Assembly: GCA_965116245.1 (NCBI GenBank)
Contig: OZ220497.1
Location: forward strand, 2,542,001-2,606,000
Direction: 5' to 3'
DNA length: 64,000 nucleotides
DNA from: Poriferisodalis sp965116245
GTDB taxonomy: Bacteria; Actinomycetota; Acidimicrobiia; Acidimicrobiales; Poriferisodalaceae
The notes beneath the pieces were generated by a model. That model worked only from the letters and a program-made list of their open reading frames with translations, searched no databases and was not told the origin of the DNA. Both the position numbers and the translations under genes were made by a program. Below, in pieces: positions 59,387 to 64,000 of this stretch; position 1 is the first letter of the stretch, and each line of letters starts with the position of its first letter.

Positions 59387-61005
59387 GTCGAACCTTCCTT
59401 TGAGAGCTGGTTGACGGATTCTTCGCGAACCGACTGCTGGGCGACCCGTTGGCGGTCCACTTGATCATGTTGAACAGAGTTCAGGTGTACGGGAATCGGC
59501 CAGAAAACCGTAGGCGGCGAACTGCGCAGAGCCGCTGAATGAACCTGCACCGGCACAGCACTCTGGCTTGCGGGTGCAAACTGGACTGGCGCAACGGCCC
59601 GGGCAGGAGCAGCGGCCTGAGCTAGCGCAGCGGCCGAGGCTGGAGCAACCTCCGGGGCTGGAGCAGCAGTCGGCGCTGAAACAGCGGTCGGGGCTGGGGC
59701 AGCGACCGAGTCGGGGGTAGCGACCTCAGCGAGATCCGCTCTCGGCGCTGGCGGCGGCATCCCGGTGGGTCCGATGTAGGTCGCCAGCGGTAGCGGGTTA
59801 CGGGTCACCGGCATCAGCAGCAGTGCTCCCCCCAGCGAAATTACTCCCACCACCAGGATCGGTACGGTCACTGCGCCACTGGCGTCGTGCGTGAAGCCCA
59901 GCAGCGGCGGTCCTATCAGGGCCCCCAAACCGGAAAAGAAGAAGAAGACGCCCATAACCGCGCCCAAGCCTGCCAAGCCGAACAAATGTGCGGTTACATC
60001 GCCGAGCAGGGCCACGAAACCCCCGTAGGAAACGCCGAGCAGTGCAGCAAAGACCAGCAGCAGCAAGTACTTGGAGTCAGGCGAACTGACACGGGTGGAG
60101 ATGAGCCAAAGTGCGAAAGCCAGCGGCAAGCTACCGAAGGCGATCTTCAGTAGTCGGATCGACCCTAGGGGCCGAGCGAGGCCGGTCAGCGCGAGGCGCC
60201 CCACAATGCTTGAGAGTCCAACACTGGATACCAGCGCGCCTGCGGCGAACTCTGACACGCCTTGGTCTTGAGCGAAAGGAATGATCAGCCCGATGGTGCC
60301 GATGACGGTAATCGTGAACAGCGTCAAGCAGATGCCCACCTGCCAGAACGTTGGTGTCCGCAGCACTAACGCCAGATGACGCCTCGCATCCCCCATCTGT
60401 GTTCGCGGGGGTTGGCGAATGACGGCTAGTCCGACAACAAAGATCACGAGTGCAAACAGCGCCAGCCAACGCATACCAATACGCCAGCCGAACTCGGCCA
60501 GCAGGCGCTGGGCCAATGGAACGTAGATCAAGGTGCCGAGGCCCGAACCTGTCGCCACGATGCCCTGAGCCATCGCCCGGTGACGCACAAACCACATTGC
60601 GACTAGCGCGAACAGTGGCGCGTTGAACAGTCCGCCGCCGAATCCGAGCCCTACGCCATACAGGACGTAGCCGTGCCACAGCACCGACACGTAGGACGTC
60701 GCCACCAGTCCGCCTATGAAGAGGGCTCCTCCGCTGATCAGCAACGGAACTATGCCAAAGCGGTCATAGAGGCGACCCGACAGCAAGGCGCTGCCGAAGT
60801 AGAGGAACACTGTGATTCCAAACACGATCGAGATCGGACCTAGACCTGTTTCGAACTCTTCTGCCATGTCGTTAGCGAAGGCGGTGAAGCTGTAGATCGT
60901 GCCAAATCCGGCCATGATCACGACCGCAGCACCGCACGCCGTAACCCAGCCACGTGCCGAATCCAGATGTGCAGGAGTCGCCTCAGGAACGCTCACAGCG
61001 GTCAC
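59383..61005 (-). CDS. MFS transporter, OFA (oxalate/formate antiporter)-like
   Basis: A 540-residue 12-TM carrier. It starts with GWVTACGAAVVIMAGFGTIY and contains the OFA-type sequence GVGLGFGGGLFNAPLFALVA and the cytoplasmic loop near GRLYDRFGIVP. The last 130 residues are an Ala/Pro/Val-rich repeat tail (PTAAPAPEVAPAS and similar) from a tandem repeat, outside the membrane domain. As it is coupled by an ATGA overlap to a CdhB-like thioesterase, import of a betaine or export of an acid product is likely; the substrate is not known. GTG 61005 is the start. The 236 bp upstream show no gene. Confidence 0.85.
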   Translation of the reverse strand: MTAVSVPEATPAHLDSARGWVTACGAAVVIMAGFGTIYSFTAFANDMAEEFETGLGPISIVFGITVFLYFGSALLSGRLYDRFGIVPLLISGGALFIGGLVATSYVSVLWHGYVLYGVGLGFGGGLFNAPLFALVAMWFVRHRAMAQGIVATGSGLGTLIYVPLAQRLLAEFGWRIGMRWLALFALVIFVVGLAVIRQPPRTQMGDARRHLALVLRTPTFWQVGICLTLFTITVIGTIGLIIPFAQDQGVSEFAAGALVSSVGLSSIVGRLALTGLARPLGSIRLLKIAFGSLPLAFALWLISTRVSSPDSKYLLLLVFAALLGVSYGGFVALLGDVTAHLFGLAGLGAVMGVFFFFSGLGALIGPPLLGFTHDASGAVTVPILVVGVISLGGALLLMPVTRNPLPLATYIGPTGMPPPAPRADLAEVATPDSVAAPAPTAVSAPTAAPAPEVAPASAAALAQAAAPARAVAPVQFAPASQSAVPVQVHSAALRSSPPTVFWPIPVHLNSVQHDQVDRQRVAQQSVREESVNQLSKEGST

Positions 61006-61242
61006 CGCAGGGACACTACGGCGCTTCGGCCCGCTGTGTCTGAAGACACCGTGCCGACATCATTGACAATGGGGACTACCGGCCTGAGTGACAGTTGGCA
61101 GGTCAGCGGTCTAAGGGTCACTGTTACATGCGTGTCATTGTTTTTGGGGTGGCAGAGCTGGTGGGGATGGCTCACCCCCTGAGCAGACTGTGGGTGTGGA
61201 TGAGAGGTCGGAGCGTACGCTAAGTCCGTTCCAGTTAGGGCG

Positions 61243-61365
61243 TTCCGTAAGGGGCTTGCTCTTGTGGATGTTATGCGTGTGTTTCCTGACGACGAGGCCG
61301 CTGAGGCGTGGATAGCGGTGGTTCGTTGGCCTTATGGGCCGCTAGCCCAGGAGTACGCGGCCTAG
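61243..61365 (+). pseudogene. IS1595 family transposase N-terminal relic
   Basis: The frame FRKGLALVDVMRVF then PDDEAAEAWIAVVRWPYGPL is the N-terminal region of IS1595 transposases, which usually continue with CPxC zinc motif; here the frame goes to LAQEYAA and a TAG. Only about 40 codons remain, and the 3' end overlaps the AbiEii-like gene on the other strand. A truncated relic. Confidence 0.6.
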
Positions 61366-62109
61366 GTCAGCAACGATAGTGAGTTCGTCCTCGGTGAGTG
61401 CGTCGGCGTCTGGCCACGGGGCGAGTCGGCGGAGTCGGGCGTGGGTGTACCGGAGGTCCTGATCGGGCGAGAACCACTTCACTAGAGTGTCCCCGACCCA
61501 CTTCCGCAGCTCGTCGCTGGCTGAAGCTATGGCGTGGTCTACGGCATCGAAGTTGGAGCCCTGGACGAGGCGGACGAGGTCGTGGATGTCGGAGCCGACC
61601 TTTTGAGGACTTTTGCCTCCCGCGCGGCGTGGGATGGCCACGGCTTTGAGCGCTATCAAGGAGGGAATCGTTGAGATCGGCGCTCTTGCCCGTTCGACGA
61701 CATGTCTGTCCTCAACTACCTCAACCGTGCTCCACTCGCTGGTGGCCAGCGCCATCCGTCGCGCAAGTGCGAAAGCTCGCTCGCTGGCCTCCTTCGGCAA
61801 CGGAAGGTCGGACGTGTCGTTCATCACGTCGATCACGACGGTCGTACCGCCCTGTTCAAGTTGGAGCTTGGCGGCGTCAAGTCGTTCGGCACCTGTTTCA
61901 GTGACGAGGATCTCGACAAGAGATGTCTGGTCTCGGCTCACCGTGTCAAGGTCATTGGTGAGACGGTGGACGTGGGTGACTTGGACGTTGACAGCGAAGC
62001 CGCCGATGACTGCCCACTTGGGTTCTGCGGGGAAGCGTCCGAGAGTCGCAACAAACGATCGGATGCGGCCACCGCGATCGGCGGCGAGGATGATCGGGTC
62101 ACCAGGCAC
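61342..62109 (-). CDS. AbiEii-like nucleotidyltransferase (possible toxin)
   Basis: A 255-residue protein with the minimal nucleotidyltransferase motif WAVIGGFAVNVQ (Gly36-Gly37) and NDLDTV (Asp53, Asp55), plus the later ALKAVAIPRRAGGKSPQKVG...DIHDLVRL, the Lys-bearing segment of AbiEii-type toxins. Such toxins transfer nucleotides to tRNA or other targets and are neutralised by AbiEi. Its start overlaps the end of the upstream partner by 11 bp, as expected for a type IV toxin-antitoxin operon. The 3' end runs across the IS1595 relic. Activity is not testable here. Confidence 0.78.
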   Translation of the reverse strand: MPGDPIILAADRGGRIRSFVATLGRFPAEPKWAVIGGFAVNVQVTHVHRLTNDLDTVSRDQTSLVEILVTETGAERLDAAKLQLEQGGTTVVIDVMNDTSDLPLPKEASERAFALARRMALATSEWSTVEVVEDRHVVERARAPISTIPSLIALKAVAIPRRAGGKSPQKVGSDIHDLVRLVQGSNFDAVDHAIASASDELRKWVGDTLVKWFSPDQDLRYTHARLRRLAPWPDADALTEDELTIVADLGRVLLG

Positions 62110-63136
62110 GCACGATCCCTTCGGGCTGCCACTGCTCTAGGGCTTCGAGGCCGCGGGCGCGGTCCTGGGCGATGTCGAGAGCGACGACGATGTGGTTAGC
62201 CACCGGCCACCGTTCTCCAGTCGTCTCCGAGTGGTCAACACGCCGGAGGCAAACGAGTCGGACTGGCGCAACGGCAACGGTGCAGGCGCGGGTGTTCGCG
62301 TCGCTCGCGTCGCCGAGGATTGAACGGGCGGCCCGGAATTCCGACTCCGAAGGCACGTAGAAGTCGGGCGGATCGTCGCCCCGTGCGACGATCGGCACAC
62401 CCCATGACGCGGCAGCGATGGTGTCGGTGAGCGCCCATCCCATCGTGTCCTCGGGTTCGTTGAGGCCGAGACCCAGTCGCTGCGCGCTGCGGGCTCGCGG
62501 GTCCGGTAGCGCTGCCAGCGAGACGGCCCGTTTCCGCCACAGTGTGAGAAGTTCGTGGAATAGATCAGGGACTATCGCCTCACCCTCGGAGGTCAACAGC
62601 CCGTCATCTCGCAAGCCAGCCATCGCGTTGGAGACAGCGCTCGGGGCTCGATCGATGTAGCGAGCGGTCTCGCGTACGCGATGAGGCTGGTCCGGTGTCA
62701 GCAGGCACGCGATTGCTACCTCCTTAGCCACCTGGCTATCGAGTGGAGCTCCCGCACTCGCGGAGATCGGCTCGGCTGATTCCACCGCCGTGTCGATGAC
62801 GAGCGGCGGGTCTACGATCCGCAGCTCACCCCGCCGGTCGAAGTAGTTGATCCCCGACTCTCGGAACGACTGCTTGGCATCCGAGGCGATCCGCTCAGCG
62901 ACGATGAGGCGCGGAAGGCGATCGCGCTTTCGCTCCCGGGCCAACTGCTGACCTAGCGCGGCGGTGATCACCGGTTTCACCTCTACTGCGAAGCGCTGCC
63001 CAGCGACCTCCGCTGCGAAGTCACACTCGACTGCGTCCACAGTCGTCACCCGTGCGTTCACGCCGAGGCTCTCGAGAGCGCAGATCAGAGCGTCGACAGC
63101 GCTGCGCTCGACCGCCGCAGCAGTCCTTCTAACCAT
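62099..63136 (-). CDS. AbiEi-like regulator/antitoxin with N-terminal PD-(D/E)xK-type domain
   Basis: A 345-residue protein. The N-terminal 90 residues carry Asp39 in VECDF and the strand FAVEVK (Glu52, Lys54), the signature of a PD-(D/E)xK nuclease-like fold, followed by LIVAERIASDAK. A winged helix domain at about 140-185 (RETARYIDRAPSAVSNAMAGL) and a C-terminal AbiEi-like domain follow. The gene overlaps the toxin candidate by 11 bp. Its own promoter has a perfect 30-bp palindrome, suggesting autoregulation by the winged helix. Whether the nuclease-like domain is catalytic cannot be told. ATG 63136 is used. Confidence 0.75.
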   Translation of the reverse strand: MVRRTAAAVERSAVDALICALESLGVNARVTTVDAVECDFAAEVAGQRFAVEVKPVITAALGQQLARERKRDRLPRLIVAERIASDAKQSFRESGINYFDRRGELRIVDPPLVIDTAVESAEPISASAGAPLDSQVAKEVAIACLLTPDQPHRVRETARYIDRAPSAVSNAMAGLRDDGLLTSEGEAIVPDLFHELLTLWRKRAVSLAALPDPRARSAQRLGLGLNEPEDTMGWALTDTIAAASWGVPIVARGDDPPDFYVPSESEFRAARSILGDASDANTRACTVAVAPVRLVCLRRVDHSETTGERWPVANHIVVALDIAQDRARGLEALEQWQPEGIVRAW

Positions 63137-63155
63137 GACTCCACCCTATTCGACA

Positions 63156-63185
63156 TTCTGTGTTCTTGTATACAAGAACACAGAA
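63156..63185. promoter_or_regulatory. Perfect 30-bp palindrome, probable operator
   Basis: The half-site TTCTGTGTTCTTGTA is followed by its exact reverse complement, centred between 63170 and 63171, 20 bp upstream of the AbiEi-like start codon. With a winged-helix regulator as the next gene, autoregulation is the simplest reading. It is also between the ilvD 3' end and this gene, so a terminator function is possible, but no T-tract follows. Confidence 0.65.
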
Positions 63186-63272
63186 CACTTCATTTGACGT
63201 GTCCGCGATCAGCCGCAAACGACTACGACCAGTCGCGTGCGCTACTGCCCTGTCGGATGAGCCCAGTGTCGA

Positions 63273-64000
63273 TTAGCCCAGCGCTGGCTCACCGAGTGCT
63301 GAGAGGTCGCGCACGGCTCCCCGGTCGGCGCTTGTGGCCATTGCCGCGTAGGCGCGCAGTGCAGTGGACACCTGCCGTGGACGAGGCTTGGCGGGTTTCC
63401 AGCCAGCCGCGTCTTGCTCGCTGCGCCGCCGTTCCAGCTCGGCGTCGGCCACGTCCAAGTTGATGACGCGACTCGGGATGTCAATCTGAATCGTGTCGCC
63501 ATTGCGGACCAGTCCGATGAGGCCCCCAGCGGCAGCTTCCGGCGAGACGTGACCAATCGACAGCCCGGACGTGCCGCCGGAAAAGCGGCCGTCGGTCACG
63601 AGCGCGCAGGCCTTGCCGAGACCTTTTGATTTCAGATACGAGGTTGGGTAGAGCATCTCTTGCATGCCGGGGCCGCCACGCGGACCCTCGTAGCGAACGA
63701 CCAGCACATCACCAGCCGTCACCTCGCCGTTGAGGATGTGCTCCACGGCTTCGTCTTGGCTCTCAACCACATGGGCAGCACCCGTGAACACCCAAATCGA
63801 CTCGTCCACGCCAGCGGTCTTCACTACGCAGCCGTCGGGTGCCAAGTTGCCATAGAGGATGGCCAGCCCACCGTCGGCTGAGTAGGCGCAGTCCACCGAA
63901 CGAATGCAGCCGCGCTCACGATCCACGTCCAGCGTCCGATAGCGCTCAGATTGACTGAACGCAGTCTGGGTTGGGATACCAGCCGGACCGGCCCGATAGA
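63273..64000 (-). CDS. ilvD: Dihydroxy-acid dehydratase, C-terminal part
   Basis: The gene extends beyond the right edge; about 242 C-terminal residues are present. AGIPTQTAFSQSERYRTLD (near 63940-63990), GCVVKTAGVDES, YEGPRGGPGMQEMLYP and LVTDGRFSGGTSGLSIGHV are classic IlvD/Edd segments, the last including the serine and glycine residues that define the active site. It converts dihydroxy-isovalerate and -methylvalerate to 2-keto acids in branched-chain amino acid synthesis. The C-terminus ends in an ordinary RVINLDVADAELERR region followed by a short tail. Its stop lies 88 bp from the palindrome. Confidence 0.92.
   Translation of the reverse strand, partial: YRAGPAGIPTQTAFSQSERYRTLDVDRERGCIRSVDCAYSADGGLAILYGNLAPDGCVVKTAGVDESIWVFTGAAHVVESQDEAVEHILNGEVTAGDVLVVRYEGPRGGPGMQEMLYPTSYLKSKGLGKACALVTDGRFSGGTSGLSIGHVSPEAAAGGLIGLVRNGDTIQIDIPSRVINLDVADAELERRRSEQDAAGWKPAKPRPRQVSTALRAYAAMATSADRGAVRDLSALGEPALG

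Overview
The window is GC-rich, densely coded DNA from a high-GC actinobacterium. The gene content fits an aerobic, lipid- and amine-degrading member of the Acidimicrobiia type: repeated acyl-CoA dehydrogenases, crotonases and MaoC hydratases, an F420-type nitroreductase-family protein, an LLM flavin enzyme, DUF222/HNH and DUF169 proteins, and CoxL-like molybdenum hydroxylases. Large secreted repeat proteins (fibronectin III and RCC1 repeats), carnitine catabolism and many decayed mobile elements suggest a host-associated, perhaps sponge-symbiont, life; that is inference. No rRNA, tRNA or CRISPR array was seen.

Layout. 1-6.9 kb: partial AtuA-family gene, hydrolase, a translationally coupled block (Na+/H+-type antiporter, HisN-like phosphatase, AI-2E-family permease), crotonase, cyclophilin. 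7-21.3 kb: amidohydrolase, lipoprotein, M20 peptidase, acyl-CoA dehydrogenase, LLM enzyme coupled to a hydrolase, penicillin-acylase-type Ntn hydrolase, TIGR01777 epimerase, crotonase, DUF169. 21.5-33.9 kb: VOC protein, DUF222/HNH protein, a beheaded SNF2-type helicase, rhodanese, a DsbA/FrnE-like gene with an in-frame TGA exactly at the first cysteine of its CPWC motif (a likely selenoprotein with a SECIS-like hairpin), acyl-CoA dehydrogenase, HadA/HadB-like pair, hydrolase and MetY, a DUF6036-type nucleotidyltransferase pair, and a deazaflavin-dependent protein. 34-43.1 kb: two CoxL-like large subunits without small or medium subunits, separated by a lower-GC island of unknown genes, a HhH-GPD glycosylase, a PfkB kinase and a methyltransferase.

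43.2-51.4 kb: two secreted repeat proteins in convergent orientation (FN3/Calx-beta, and 23 RCC1-like units) flank a graveyard of ISL3 copies; a 16-C homopolymer lies just upstream of the FN3 gene. 51.6-61 kb: a carnitine module (gamma-butyrobetaine hydroxylase-like dioxygenase, BKACE, carnitine-dehydrogenase-like enzyme) on the plus strand and, 4 kb on, a CdhB-like thioesterase coupled to an MFS carrier. Together they could turn gamma-butyrobetaine or carnitine into glycine betaine and acetoacetate. A ferredoxin, a formate-dehydrogenase-like molybdoenzyme, a 126-bp palindromic element and a dihydropteroate-synthase-like gene lie between. 61-64 kb: an IS1595 relic, an AbiE-like two-gene toxin-antitoxin candidate with a PD-(D/E)xK-type domain and a perfect 30-bp palindrome upstream, and the 3' part of ilvD.

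A pervasive oddity is that many gene boundaries carry degenerate 13-15-bp tandem repeats. Where these enter coding sequence the period is 15 bp, so frame is kept and proteins gain repetitive 5-residue tails or linkers.
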